Source: Chlorokybus atmophyticus (taxonomy: Eukaryota > Streptophyta > Chlorokybophyceae > Chlorokybales > Chlorokybaceae). Taken from it: a DNA stretch of 64,000 bases. The translations under genes were made by a program, and so were the position numbers. Each line of letters starts with the position of its first letter. Within the stretch, counting starts at the first letter, position 1. Below the pieces are notes generated by a model, which ran no database searches, had not been told where the DNA came from, and worked only from the letters and a program-made list of their open reading frames with translations. Below, piece after piece: positions 1 to 10,354 of the stretch. The stretch covers positions 554,650 through 618,649 of the forward strand of contig RHPI01000193.1 in NCBI GenBank assembly GCA_009103225.1, read 5' to 3'.

Positions 1-180
1 TGTGAGCGATGCCTGTATCCGATTAGCTTGCCCTTTGTATATGAGTTGAGGGTCGAGGATTTTGAGGGCGGAGCGCATGGACTCCAGACTTAGCAAGGTG
101 GTTGAGATAGGACGGACTTCGGACCAGATGCTGAGTAGAGCGTCGGAGGAGTCAATGTAGCCGTGCGGATACCAAGCCAT
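1..180 (-). CDS. Unknown protein, N-terminal fragment cut by window edge
   Basis: An open frame starts at an ATG (complement of 178-180) and stays open for 60 codons to the window edge. It begins MAWYPHGYIDSSDALLSIWS. The composition is ordinary for a soluble protein, with no signal peptide, membrane segment or motif that I recognise. It runs away from the Gypsy element that follows. It could be a host gene or the gag start of another, oppositely oriented retroelement. The lack of any stop and the balanced composition are the only support. Confidence 0.35.
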   Translation of the reverse strand, partial: MAWYPHGYIDSSDALLSIWSEVRPISTTLLSLESMRSALKILDPQLIYKGQANRIQASLT

Positions 181-884
181 TTCAGGCACGGCCTAGCTTG
201 TTGAGAAGCTTTAATTGTAAGCTACACAGCGCAATGTAGCGCAACATATGAATTGCCAATCGGCTGAGCATAGTTGACGCAGTGCTTGCTAGAGTTGTCA
301 TGCCCATCACCCAAGCATGCTAGTTGTCATCGGGCATGCCTACAGCAGACCCTCGCCCGGCTTACCAGCATGGCAACCCGCGCGCGTCTCTGACCAGTAG
401 CTAGGTCATGTCTCTAGAGTAGCTTATGACCATAGCCTACATAGGCACCGCGCGTAGCTGTTCAGTTGTGAGTTCAGTTATAAGTCAGGTTCTATATCGA
501 GAGGGAATTCCTTGTGGAAATAGCCTCGATATGACCGTTAGCTTATGTTCTGGACAGTCATGAGTTCACTTGTATAAGTAGGCACACTGTTCACCGGATC
601 AGCTGGTGACTGTAAGTGAGAAAGCTAAGAGCTTGTGAAGCGACTTGAACTACGAAACACACCGTCCCGGTTCCCAAGAATCCCCTCACCGTGTGAGAGC
701 CTGTGCATGTTCTTGTGCACTGTGCTTGTCCTTGCTGTGAGCTTTGTGTACTTGGTCGCGGTGTGCTTGTTGGCATCCGTCAGGGCATAGCATCCACGTG
801 TTGCTTGCTCATTCACCTCACTTAACAGTGTAATTTCTCTTCCACTCACGCGAAGAACTGTGTAAACAGCACTACCTATAGTAG
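181..884. other. Non-coding stretch between edge ORF and Gypsy element
   Basis: No convincing coding frame is seen. If the retroelement had a 5' LTR it should lie here or just downstream. I find no direct repeat of this stretch after the element's 3' end, apart from a 14-bp match at its right border. Confidence 0.4.
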
Positions 885-1102
885 TGGCTTGTTGACTTAC
901 AGTGTCACCCTCTTTGCTCAAGTGAGTGTGATTGCAGGCTGTACATCGCAATCTGTAGTTGTACACATCACAGTGCAGTGTTGTCACCGTCATCGCATAG
1001 CGCGCACAAGCGCTAGTGTGTTGGGTGATAGCGGCACTGGAGATCCCATTGCAGAGCATAAACACTCTACCCTTCATCCACTTTCACCATCGCATCAGCT
1101 GT

Positions 1103-2287
1103 ATGAGCAGGCCCACCCCTTTCTCGCCAATAGAAGAAGGGGACCTCAACAGCTGGAGCCCAACCTCCAACCTTACCTACGAGCGCGCAAGTGAAGGGAG
1201 CGATTACCGTAGCAGCAGAGGCTCACGCCCCGTCTCCGGCTTCACCTCCTCTCACTCCACTCCTCGCCAACGAGCATCTCCACCACCGTCGGACAGTGAC
1301 GACGAAGAGATGGAGCCTTCCAGCTCAACCAACTCCCTACGCTTCTCCGGACGCCCTGGCACCACCTCACTCGACGAGTTCATCATCAAGTTCCACTCCA
1401 AGATGCGGCAGCAAGCCCTCAAGAGCAAGGACTGGACAGATGAGGTATCGTTTCATGTGTCCGCTCAATACCTTTATCACGAAGCACATGATGTGTCGAA
1501 GTCCGTCGCTGAGTTGCACAAGATTGATGGCTATGGCGAGTTGGCCAGCACAATAGCCGCCACATCACTGCACAGCCCATCGGTTACTGTCCCTGTAGCA
1601 GCGGCCCCGCCCGCCTCAGTCATGGGTCTCACTCTAGCTGCAGCCATGGAGAAGGCAGAGAATGAAGAACTTGAGGTGGTAGTGGCCTCATTGACTCCTG
1701 CAGAGATCGAAAGCAAGAAGGCCGAGCGCCGGATCAGGATACTCAACCGCACCGCTGCCATCATCAGGGAGCAACAAGAGGAGCAGCAAACTGCAGCGTT
1801 GGAGATGGGTACGCCCCTGCTACCAACACCGAACTCGCGTGCTCCAGCGGGAGGCAGTGTTTTCACCCTCGGCTCAGTGGCATTGCGTGCACCCGCGCTT
1901 ACGGTGGGCGCGGCCATGTCGGACTCCCCGTTGAAGGACCTCTACGCCGCACTCCGGCGCACCTTCCCACCTCAAACCAACAGCAAGGTGGAGGAGTTGA
2001 GGCGTTTTCGACGGAAGCCCCACGAGGACCCTCTCCGACTGTATTCACGATTGGAAGGGTTGCTCAAGACACTGACTACAAGATCGGCAGTGAGGAGGCG
2101 GCAGCAGTGGTGTATGTGGCCGAGTTGGATCCCACCCTGAGTGAGTCGACGCGCCTGACGCTGAACTACAGCAGGCCCCTCGGCTACACCCTCAAGGAAG
2201 CTTTCGAGACTGCACAAGCCATCCATAAGCGCGCAGTGTATGAGAAAGCGGTGCTGGACACCAACCGCAGTGCCTCGCGGCCTATGG
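1103..2287 (+). CDS. Gag-like protein, N-terminal part (Gypsy element)
   Basis: The frame starts at ATG 1103 (MSRPTPFSPIEEGD). A Ser/Pro-rich, low-complexity head is followed by a helical capsid-like part around DEFIIKFHSKMRQ and by PLKDLYAALRRTFPPQ with RRFRRKPHEDPLRLYSRLEG. That last pattern is typical of the retrotransposon gag region (aromatic and Leu pairs around F-R-R). Near 2062-2075 the frame shifts by one, and the same protein continues as VVYVAELDPTLSES and KEAFETAQAIHKRAVY up to the N at 2288. The break may be a mutation or an assembly fault. Identification as Gag rests on position, resemblance and the zinc knuckles that follow. Confidence 0.65.
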
Positions 2288-2288
2288 N

Positions 2289-5110
2289 AGGCACAAGTGC
2301 AGAGCCTCACGGCATATGGCAGGCACAAGTGCAGAGCCTCTTCGGCGGGACCGCAGCCGAGAGCCGCAAGGCATCCACAACAAGGATAAACGGTCAGCTC
2401 ATGCTGCCTTTGTGGCTCCAGTGCTGTGCCACCGGTGTGGTCGACATGGCCACTACCAAAAGGAGTGCACCGAAGATTACGGCAACCTTGTGTGCGACTA
2501 CTGCCACAAGACGGGACACTTGGAGACAGTATGCTGGCTCATGTTCCCTGAGCTGCGGCCCTCTATTGGCTACAACAATGGCAACAACGCTGTTGGCTAC
2601 CGCGGCAACAACAACAACAACAACGGGGGCTACAACAACGGCAACCACGCTGGCGGCTACAATAACAGCAACAACGCTGGTGGTCGCAACAACGGCAACA
2701 ACGCTGGTGGCCACAACCCCAACAACAACAACAACGCTAGGGCCCGCAAGGAAGAAGCTGGCTACAGAGGGAAAAACCGCCCTCCACAGCACAAAGAACC
2801 TGAGGGACGTCCTCGCGCTGGAGTTGCTGCTGTAAAGGCACCAACCAATCCACCGGCTATTGACCAAGTGGCAGCCCTGATGGCACGCGTGGCACAGCTG
2901 GAGGAGAACACGGAGCAGGACTATCAAGCCTGGTATGCTGCTAGGTGGGCACTGATGGCACCAAAACGGGATAGGGATTCACCCACGCCGTCACGCGTAC
3001 AACCATCAAGATGTGCGCGCAGGGAAGCTGGCGCGTCGTTAACAGCGGCATTGTCGGACGCCACAAGTGGTGCTGCCTCGGCAGCCACAACCACTGCTGG
3101 CACGACGCCGTCGACGACACCGTCGGCGCCCACATCGACCACGACGGCAGGTGTCAGCATTCTTGGTACCACGCTGTCCCCGGTGATGGAGAGCACCCAC
3201 GTCGCAACAACCATGGTCGTTGGGTTCGTACGTGGTGAATCCACCACTCCTGCCTCCATCGAAGCGACCACATCGGCCGCAACTGCTGCCACCCTCACGG
3301 CCGCCACCTCAGTGACGACGACTGCTGCAGGTGCCACCACCATCGCCTCCAGTAGTGCTGCCGCACCCACTGCACCACTTCCTGAGATTCGAGCGGCACC
3401 GCCACCGGCGCTGGACGTCACACAGCAAGTGCCACGCGGGCCACAAGCAGAACGCGCCTGGGCGTCGGTTCTACGCAATGTGGAGCCCACCACCATTGTG
3501 TACGGACCAGGGGGGCAACGCACCACGCGCGTGGCACGCGATGATCGCATCTTGCCCCTACCACCTCCAGAATACCACACGCTGCCGAACCCACAAAACA
3601 ACAGCTGGAGGATAAAATCCTCGCCGGCACTGCACCAGAGATGAGGGATCGTCTCTTCGGGGTCACCTACCGGCGCCCCTGCAGTATTGAAGCTGGCCAT
3701 CCAGTTGTTCCTGGCATTGCACGCACGATTACAAGGCGCACTCAGTGAAACGCGGCAACCCATGCCCGCTCAATAGATCGACTTTGAGCCGTCGCCACTG
3801 GACCCACTCGGCCTTCAACGGCACAAAATACAAGACCTCGTGGTCACCATGTCTGACATCGCGTTTGGCGCTGATCCCGCTCTCCGGTGGCTCACTCAAG
3901 GCAGTCGTCAAGAGCGTTTCTCTGCCCTCGAACAGGCCCATCGTTATCGGGTGGACCAAGCTGCCCAAGTGGACGCGCGCCGACAAGCATACGAAGCAGC
4001 ACTCGCCGTTATCGTACCAACCGTAGCGCCAACAAATGTTGCCAGCGCCTCCACGGCGCTGACCATAGAGTACTCCACGGCAGTCGCCATCGAACAGGCG
4101 GGACACGCAACTGTTGCAGACCAAGCGAGGGCGTTGGCGCAACAATTGAGGGGGGTAATCGCCCCGCTGCTGCCTCCTTTGGTCGAAGACATGCCTGAGG
4201 ATTAACACGATGCAGGGCGAGGGTACCTCACCCCGCAAGGGGACACCACACAACGAGGAGGAGCTGGTATGGTGGGGGAGCAACAGCTCCGTACCGCACT
4301 CATCCGGCAAGCAGTCATGTTGCACAGGCCTGAGGGCAACACATTAAGACAGATAATGGGGATGCAAGAGGGCAGCGCCGCTCGAGCCCGTCTCGTGACA
4401 TGGCTCGTTGCCAATCACCCTGCTGTCCCCCTGTTTGCCTTTGGCAACCGAGCATCATAGTTGGGGGCATTCGTTCGTTCGCTGCGACAAGCATTCGACG
4501 AGGCTGCCACCACAGCCCCGGACACGCTGGAGGGAGTGCAAGAGGCAATGCTGCGGCTGCCAGAGGTGGAAGCCGCACGGTAACAGCGGCGCATCGCCAT
4601 TGCTCATGAGCTACACGCACGGCAGACTGACCTCCAGCGCACCCTACGCGCGCGCGCCATGACCGTGCTCGATGTGGGAGTGGTACAAGGAAGGTGGGAT
4701 GCCTACATGGCAGGGATCTTGCGAGTCCCCACCATCACTCACGACATGCGGCGACAGCTACTACGCGCCGTATACCTGCAGCCCATGCCTCAATATCATC
4801 ATTGGACCGACACGGACACCGAGCCCACGGCCACGTGGGAAGGGACATTGGTCATAGTAGCGGCTCATGCTGTCCAATGAACGTACGCCGCGGAGCAAGC
4901 TAAACGCGAGGCAGGCCCACAAACACCGGGTCCGCCGGGGTTTCCTCCATAGCCATTGGGTACACCCGCGGGCACGATTGCAGCTTCGCAGAGGCGGCAT
5001 CCACCTGCGCCGCCACCACAACCAGCGCCGGAACCTCCAGCACCGAGGCCCCCCCGTGTCTACCAACCACCACGACAAGGTCGGTTCGGCAGAGGGAGAG
5101 GGCAAGGCGG
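2289..5110 (+). CDS. Gag C-terminal part with two zinc knuckles, plus a long helical and Pro/Thr-rich spacer
   Basis: Two CCHC knuckles (C-x2-C-x4-H-x4-C) stand side by side: CHRCGRHGHYQKEC and CDYCHKTGHLETVC (about 2425-2535). They would bind the element RNA. An Asn/Gly repeat region (2570-2745) and a Thr/Ala/Ser-rich region follow. Beyond 3642 the same frame continues to about 5110 as Gln/Ala-rich helical sequence. It is interrupted by stops at 3642 (TGA), 3774 (TAG), 4203 (TAA), 4458 (TAG), 4581 (TAA), 4878 (TGA) and 4950 (TAG). Each stop could be one C-to-T or G-to-A change from Gln, Arg or Trp codons. A Pro-rich, Arg/Gly-rich tail (GRFGRGRGQGGG) leads into the protease. The function of the spacer is unknown. 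Confidence 0.65.
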
Positions 5111-5960
5111 GGGTTCTCCGGACCCAGCAGGCAGAGGAGGAGTTGGCTGCCATGCGCTCAGCACCCCCAGCTGAGAGAACTGAGTCAGAGGTGCAGACAA
5201 CTCGTATGAAGAGGCTGCGTATCGACGCCAACGCTGCCATGGTGGCCAACCAAGGCAAGCACATTACCATCAACGGCCTGGCACCCAAGCGAGTAATGTT
5301 GGACACCGGAGCACAGCCTGTCATCATCGGCCGCTTCCTCGCGCGGTCCCTCGGCATAACCAGCTCCGACTTGGTGCCTTGCCCGTACGTGTTGGACACT
5401 GCCACAGGTAGCCGAGATAAGGTGATGGGAGTCACGAGGGAGGCCTTTTGCATTCGGTTGACAGGGCTGGACCCAACCCACACGACCGAGATCGTCCAGC
5501 AATGTGTGGTCACCAATGCCGGCTCCTTCGACTTTCTGCTTGGGCAGGACTTCAACTTCCCTGTGGGCATGGGCCTCGACTGCTAGACAGAGCGAGCGTG
5601 GTTCCGGCCACATTGGGATGAGGATGACGGAGAGGTGCAGGGTTTCCTGCCTCTCGAGTTGGTCTCGCGCACGCGCACCCAACGCAAAATGGCTGCCATG
5701 GCCACACGCAGCCACGCCCGCACCCGGAAGGCTGCAATGGCCACAAACAACGGCGCGCGCACGCAAGTTGCTGCTGGTGCCACGGCCCCGTGTCGAACCG
5801 TCGACTCCTCTCCCACCCCGTACAGCGAGGAGCAGGAAGATGCTACCGTGGAAGTAGCATTACAAGACCCAGCTGAACGGCGCTGGCGCGCACAGGTGGA
5901 TGCGCACGTCTTGCTCAGCCATCCACTAATCACCACGCGCTTCCCCAACTACCGAAGCCA
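5111..5960 (+). CDS. Retropepsin-type aspartic protease domain (Gypsy pol)
   Basis: The frame moves by one base near 5110. The protease core ITINGLAPKRVMLDTGAQP carries the catalytic D-T-G (about 5299-5307), followed by VIIGRFLARSLGI and, near the end, FDFLLGQDFNF. That last piece matches the Gypsy pattern of a hydrophobic-LG-D/N flap partner. The enzyme would mature the Gag-Pol polyprotein. After DC there is an in-frame TAG at 5584-5586, and the frame then continues (TERAWFRPHWDEDDGE) for another 350 bases as a basic linker towards the methyltransferase. A frameshift lies near 5960. Confidence 0.75.
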
Positions 5961-5974
5961 CATCAAGGCAGGAC

Positions 5975-7270
5975 CACCATATGGTGGCCACCGGAGTGGT
6001 AGAGTTCCACACCTTTCGCAGACAACAGGGCATCACAGTGTTGGAGCTGTTTGGAGGCATTGGCAGCGGTCTTGCTGCGGTCCTCAACACGGGCGTGAAG
6101 GTTGTCAAATACTATAACTGCGACCCAGACCCACACGCGCAAATGGTGCTTAAGCACCACCTACGCCAACTGCACGCCAGGTATCCACGTCAACTACCCC
6201 TCTCGGCGCAAGGCAGCCTCAAAGCATTGCCACAGGACATTCGGCTGATGATTGAAGATCACCTCCTGTCCCTCGGCGACGTCGACCTGTTAATAGCTGG
6301 ATGGGAATGCCAAGGGCACTCCAGGGCAGGCAAGGGGCAAGGCCTCGAATACCCTCGCTCCGGGCTGTTCTGGGAGCTGATGGGAATCATCCACCTCCTT
6401 CAACACCACCAGATCTCCAGACCCTTGCGGTACGTCATCGAAAATGTGCATTTAAAAGACGACAAGCGTCCGCACGTGGCCTCCAGCTACCGACAAGTTT
6501 GCTCCATTCTGGGGCACCCACTCAAAGTGAACGCGGCATGACATGGCTCGCGCGCACATCGTGTACGTGCCAAATGGACAAACTTGGCCACCGTGGAGGA
6601 ACTCATGACCGCCGAATACACACGCAGCGCTCGGCCACGCAACCTGCTGGTCGATGACATCCTTGACCCCGGCCGCACAGCACAACCTGTCCTGCGTCAT
6701 GACCACAACCACTTCTACCCGTGCAATCAGCCCGGTCAGCCCCGTCGCGCACTCCCCACCTTGGTGTCCTACCCGGGCTCCTACGCATTTCGGAACGGTG
6801 GTGACGGAATGGTGTTCGATGCAACCACCAACAGGCTGGAAGAACCCAACGCACGCGAACGTGAACGCGCCATGGGATTCTTCCCCAACAGCATCACGGG
6901 CTCATCGCTGACAGATAGTCAGCAATGCCAGCTGCTTGATCGCGCCGTGGACCAGAACAGCATGGTATGGCTGCTGGAGCTGAGCTTCGCATTGCAGGAC
7001 CGCCACGTGTTCTTCAAGGATCTCGAACACTTGGCTGGGGGGTGGGCTGATCGCGTAGCCGACACCAAGGCAGCTCACACAGCCCTCGAGGTGATCCACA
7101 TGGAGGAGCAAGCAGCAGTGACAGTGGAGGACATTCTTGTGGCTGCCAATGCAACCTCCTGGGACCATGCCATTGGCCCATTGGCCACAGAAGACACTTG
7201 AGAGAAGCTGGAGGCTCTCCTCAACAAATGGAGGAGCCAATTCAGCTTCAATATAAAGGAATTGGGTACA
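5975..7270 (+). CDS. Cytosine-5 DNA methyltransferase domain inside Gypsy pol
   Basis: The domain transfers a methyl group from S-adenosylmethionine to cytosine C5. Motif I (SAM binding) is VLELFGGIGSGLAA near 6038. The catalytic loop, motif IV, is GWECQGHS near 6298: the cysteine is present, but the usual preceding Pro is Glu. Motif VI ENV follows near 6436. An in-frame TGA sits at 6539-6541. Motif VIII (SRAHRVRAKWTN, R-x-R) follows it in the same frame, then a target-recognition stretch, motif IX-like RERERAMGFFP and motif X RAVDQNSMVWLLE (about 6850-6980). All core motifs are thus present in order, about 330 residues. A helical linker runs to another TGA (7199-7201) and a frameshift near 7270. 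The domain lies between protease and RT. I cannot assign it to DNMT1, DNMT3/DRM or a bacterial type by eye. Confidence 0.85.
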
Positions 7271-8590
7271 TGCTCAGTACCAGATGGACATCGAGCTGGT
7301 GGACACTGAGCCGGCGTTCCGACGACAATACAGGCTCTCCAAGTTGGAAGAAGACTTGGTGGAACAGAGATGTAAGGCGCTGCTGGATGCAGGCCTTAAC
7401 GAAGAGTCCACTTTGGACTTCGCAGCAGCAACCGTCATGCCACTGAAGAAGGATTCAGCAGGCAACTGAACAGAGCGACGCATGTGTGGCGACTATCGCC
7501 CCCTCAACAACAAGACCAAGCAAGACCGGTACCCCATGCCCACAGCAGAGGGTATTTTTGATGATGTGGGAGATTGTACAGTCTTCAGCATCCTGGACAT
7601 GCGTCAGGGGTACAACCAAATCGCCATCAAGGACGAGGACAAGCACAAGACCTCCTTCTGGGGCAACCGACAGTTGTACCAATGGAAGGTAATGCCGTTC
7701 GGGCTGAAGAATGCCCCCGCCAAGTTTCAACGCGTCACGGACAAAGCCTTGAAGGGGCTGGACTGCGCGCGGTGCTACATCGATGACATCCTCATCTTCA
7801 GCCGCAGCAACGAGGAGCATCTTCAGCACATTGAAGCGGTGCTGGAACGACTCAAGGGAGTGGGGATGACCGTACACCCCGACAAGTGTACCTTCTTCAC
7901 CCACAAGGTGCCATACTTAGGGCACATGATTGTGCCCCATGGTGTGTATGTGCAGCAGGCAAAAGTAGAGGCTTTGGCAGCTATCCCTGCCCCGACAGAC
8001 CTCACACGTCTGCGCGCTTTCTTGGGACTTGCCAACTACTATCGCCGGTTCGTGAAGGACTTCGCGAAGATCGCAAGGCCCCTCAACGAGCTACCGAAGA
8101 AGGAGGTGGAGTTCGCGTGGAAGGAGCCGCAACAGCAGGCCTTCGAGGAGCTGAAGAGCAGGCTCACCAGCGCTCCCATCCTTCAACGTCCGGATTACGC
8201 CAAGCCTTTCATCCTTCACACCGACTGGAGCAAGCTGGGGATGGGAGCGGTGCTGGTGCAGCACGATGAGAACAAGAAGGAGCGGGTGGTGTCATACGCT
8301 AGCCGAAGCAACAACAGTGCCGAGGCCAACTACAGCAGCTACGAAGGGGAGTGCCTCGCTGCAGTGTGGGCCATCTTCTTCTTCCGACTTTTCCTCTTTC
8401 GTCGACAGTTCCAACTGATCACCGATCATCAGCCCCTCAAGTGGCTGATGACCAACCAACATCTGACAGGGAAACTTGCTCGATGGGCCCTGCTGTTGCA
8501 GGAATACGACTTCGAGATCGACCACCGCGCTGGCCTCACCAACCAAGACGCCAATGGCCTCGCAGTCGCAACCCTCACCTCAGCACCAAC
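7271..8590 (+). CDS. Reverse transcriptase and RNase H domains (Gypsy pol)
   Basis: The RT begins about 7280 with the usual lead-in IELVDTEPAFRRQYRLS and KALLDAGL. An in-frame TGA at 7467-7469 stands where Gypsy RTs usually have a residue between KKD-x-GN and R-x-CxDYR. Then come MCGDYRPLN, FSILDMRQGYNQI, FWGNRQLYQWKVMPFGLKNAP and the catalytic YIDDILIFS (near 7776). The connection domain includes LGLANYYRRFVKDFA. RNase H follows, with ILHTDWSKLGMGAVL, YEGECLAAVWA, ITDHQPLKWL and the NQDANGL end, so all expected acidic residues are visible. Together they copy the element RNA to DNA. The frame then shifts near 8590 into the integrase frame. Confidence 0.93.
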
Positions 8591-9730
8591 GACGCAACTG
8601 GAGCTCGGCATGAGCTCATCCCTGCAGCAACAGCCCCCACCATGGCAGCCATGTTTGCTGCTGCCGCGTTGCGCTCAGGGCGCAAGACCAACACCACGGC
8701 CTCAGCAGTGGTAGAGGAGATTCCTGCCCTTGAGTCTATTGACCCTGCGGCAACCACACCCTTGGGAGACGCCCACGCAGCCGACATTGACGTCGATGAC
8801 ACAGAGCTGGCGCCCACTGACACCAGGCAGGACATATGGCAGGACAAGCCATCACTCTCCTTTCTTCAAAGTGTTCAACTTCCCTCCGGCATGAGCGCTC
8901 GGGAGAAGGACCGGGTCAACCAACACACCCGTCACTATCGATGGGCAGGTGACAAGCTGTATCGCCGCTTCCACGATGAAGACAAGGAAGTGCCGACACC
9001 AGTCACGCGCGAGGGCATCATCACTTCCCTCCACACTGAGCTTGGACACTTCGGTGTCAAGCGTACAGTCAGCCTAGTGAGGGCACAATATTGGTGGTAT
9101 GGATTAACAAAACAGGTGCAAAGGTTCGTCAGCCACTGCCAGCAGTGTGACATGGTGCGCGCCAGCCTCAACACGCGTAGCGCCACCTTGCACCCACTCC
9201 CCATCTCCGGTCTCTTTTACCGATGGGGACTCGACATCTTGGGGGACTTGGCACCCTCAGCACGTGGCAACCGTTACATCCTGGCCATGATCGAGCACTT
9301 CTCCAAATGGGTGGAGCTGGTGCCATTGCCCGACAAGAGCAGCAGGGGGGTGTCTCAAGCCTTCCTCTCTCACGTTCTCAGCCGATTTGGCAGCTGCGCC
9401 GAGGTCATCACTGACCAAGGTACGGAGTTCAGAGGGGAATTCGACACCCTCTTGGACAAATGTTACATCGACCACCGCCGTACCTCGCTTGATCACCCTC
9501 AAGCCGACGGCCTCGCCGAACGTACAGTACAGACCATCAAGAAGGCACTCCGCAAATACGTGCTGGAGTACGAAAAGAACACTTGGGATGACCACCTCCC
9601 GTGGGTGGACCTTGGATATTGATTGTCAAAGCAGGCGGCTCTGCGGGAGTACAGCCCGTACTACCTGCTGTTCGGGCGACCACTATTGCTCCCCTTTCGT
9701 GCGCAGCAGGAGGTGGATCGCGCCGTGAAC
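8591..9730 (+). CDS. Integrase zinc-binding and catalytic domains (Gypsy pol)
   Basis: After a linker, the HHCC zinc-binding part reads HTELGHFGVKRTVSLVRAQY and CQQCDMVRA (9033-9160). The DDE core follows: LDILGDLA (first Asp), ITDQGTEF (second Asp, near 9413) and DHPQADGLAERTVQTIK (catalytic Glu, near 9517). The enzyme would insert the cDNA. An in-frame TGA at 9620-9622 falls in the A-Y-R/N-x-S-x-Q position of this family, where Arg (CGA) is the likely original codon. The frame continues as SPYYLLFGRPLLLPF and then shifts near 9730. Confidence 0.92.
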
Positions 9731-9734
9731 AACC

Positions 9735-10295
9735 TCGACGACCCTGACTGGCATGCACCACGACATCACCACGTGCGCCGCGCTCTTCGAGCGCACCGTC
9801 CCCATGGCCTTCAACAACCTGCGCATCGCGCAGCATCGCGACACGTTGCGCTACGAGCGCGTACGCAGCGGCTTCTACAAGGAGCGCCAACGGCGGTTCC
9901 AAGCGGGGGACTTTGCCTATCGCATGGCAGCCAGCAAAGACACGCTTGACACCTCCGTAGGCCGCACCGTTTACAAGGTACTCAAAGTGTACCCCACAGG
10001 GGTGCTGGACCTCCTTGGTCAAAACGGAGAGAGGTTGAAGGACAACATGGTGAACTTTGCGCCATGTTACCTTCCTTACGTAGCCGGCTTCGGGCGTATC
10101 CAGCACCCTCGTCCCGCGCGCAGCACACGCTGTGAACGCTGCGGCAGCGCCGCCGATGACGCACTCGTGATGCTCTGCGATGGCTGCAACAAAGGCCTGC
10201 ATTGCTATTGCCTGGAGCCACCTTTGGACACGATACCTATGGAGGAATGTTGGTGCGACGATTGCCGTACCAACGGCCCTCCTCACTTGCGTTAG
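9735..10295 (+). CDS. Integrase C-terminal domain fused to a PHD finger
   Basis: The first part (YKERQRRFQAGDFAYRM, TVYKVLKVYPTGVLDLLGQNGE) looks like the SH3-like C-terminal integrase domain that ends in a GPF/Y-like segment. The last 55 residues form a C4-H-C3 PHD finger. CERCGSAADDALVMLCDGC supplies four Cys, followed by LHCYCLEPPLDTIPMEECWCDDC (about 10129-10275). PHD fingers read the histone H3 tail, so this module may steer integration to a chromatin state, as chromodomains do in chromoviruses. That targeting role is inference. The protein stops at TAG 10293-10295, just before the purine tract. Confidence 0.88.
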   Translation, partial: STTLTGMHHDITTCAALFERTVPMAFNNLRIAQHRDTLRYERVRSGFYKERQRRFQAGDFAYRMAASKDTLDTSVGRTVYKVLKVYPTGVLDLLGQNGERLKDNMVNFAPCYLPYVAGFGRIQHPRPARSTRCERCGSAADDALVMLCDGCNKGLHCYCLEPPLDTIPMEECWCDDCRTNGPPHLR

Positions 10296-10330
10296 CAGCT
10301 GAGCTCTGGAGCTGGGACCTTCCCCAGAGC

Positions 10331-10340
10331 CCAGGGGGGG
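10331..10340 (+). other. Probable polypurine tract
   Basis: A purine run ending in seven G lies 35 bases after the last pol stop and directly before a TG dinucleotide, as expected for the plus-strand primer next to a 3' LTR. No full LTR could be traced. Confidence 0.45.
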
Positions 10341-10354
10341 TGGCTTGTTGACTT
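10341..10354 (+). repeat. 14-bp direct repeat of bases 885-898
   Basis: The sequence TGGCTTGTTGACTT occurs here and at 885-898, framing the coding part of the Gypsy element. The match stops after 14 bases, so it could be the worn start of a LTR or a chance match. Confidence 0.4.

Noticed and set aside
2441-2835. Thr-rich frame (GCAACAACA repeats) overlapping the zinc knuckles
   Set aside because: It is the shifted frame of the Asn/Gly repeat. The knuckle frame is supported by CCHC spacing.
3642-9622. A changed genetic code (TAA/TAG as Gln, TGA as Trp or Arg) to explain stops in the Gypsy element
   Set aside because: Host genes here end at the right family position with TAG (R2, ELOF1, J1-crystallin-like) or TGA (LDAH, lysozyme-like), and their exons have no internal TAA, TAG or TGA. 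The stops are decay of one element.
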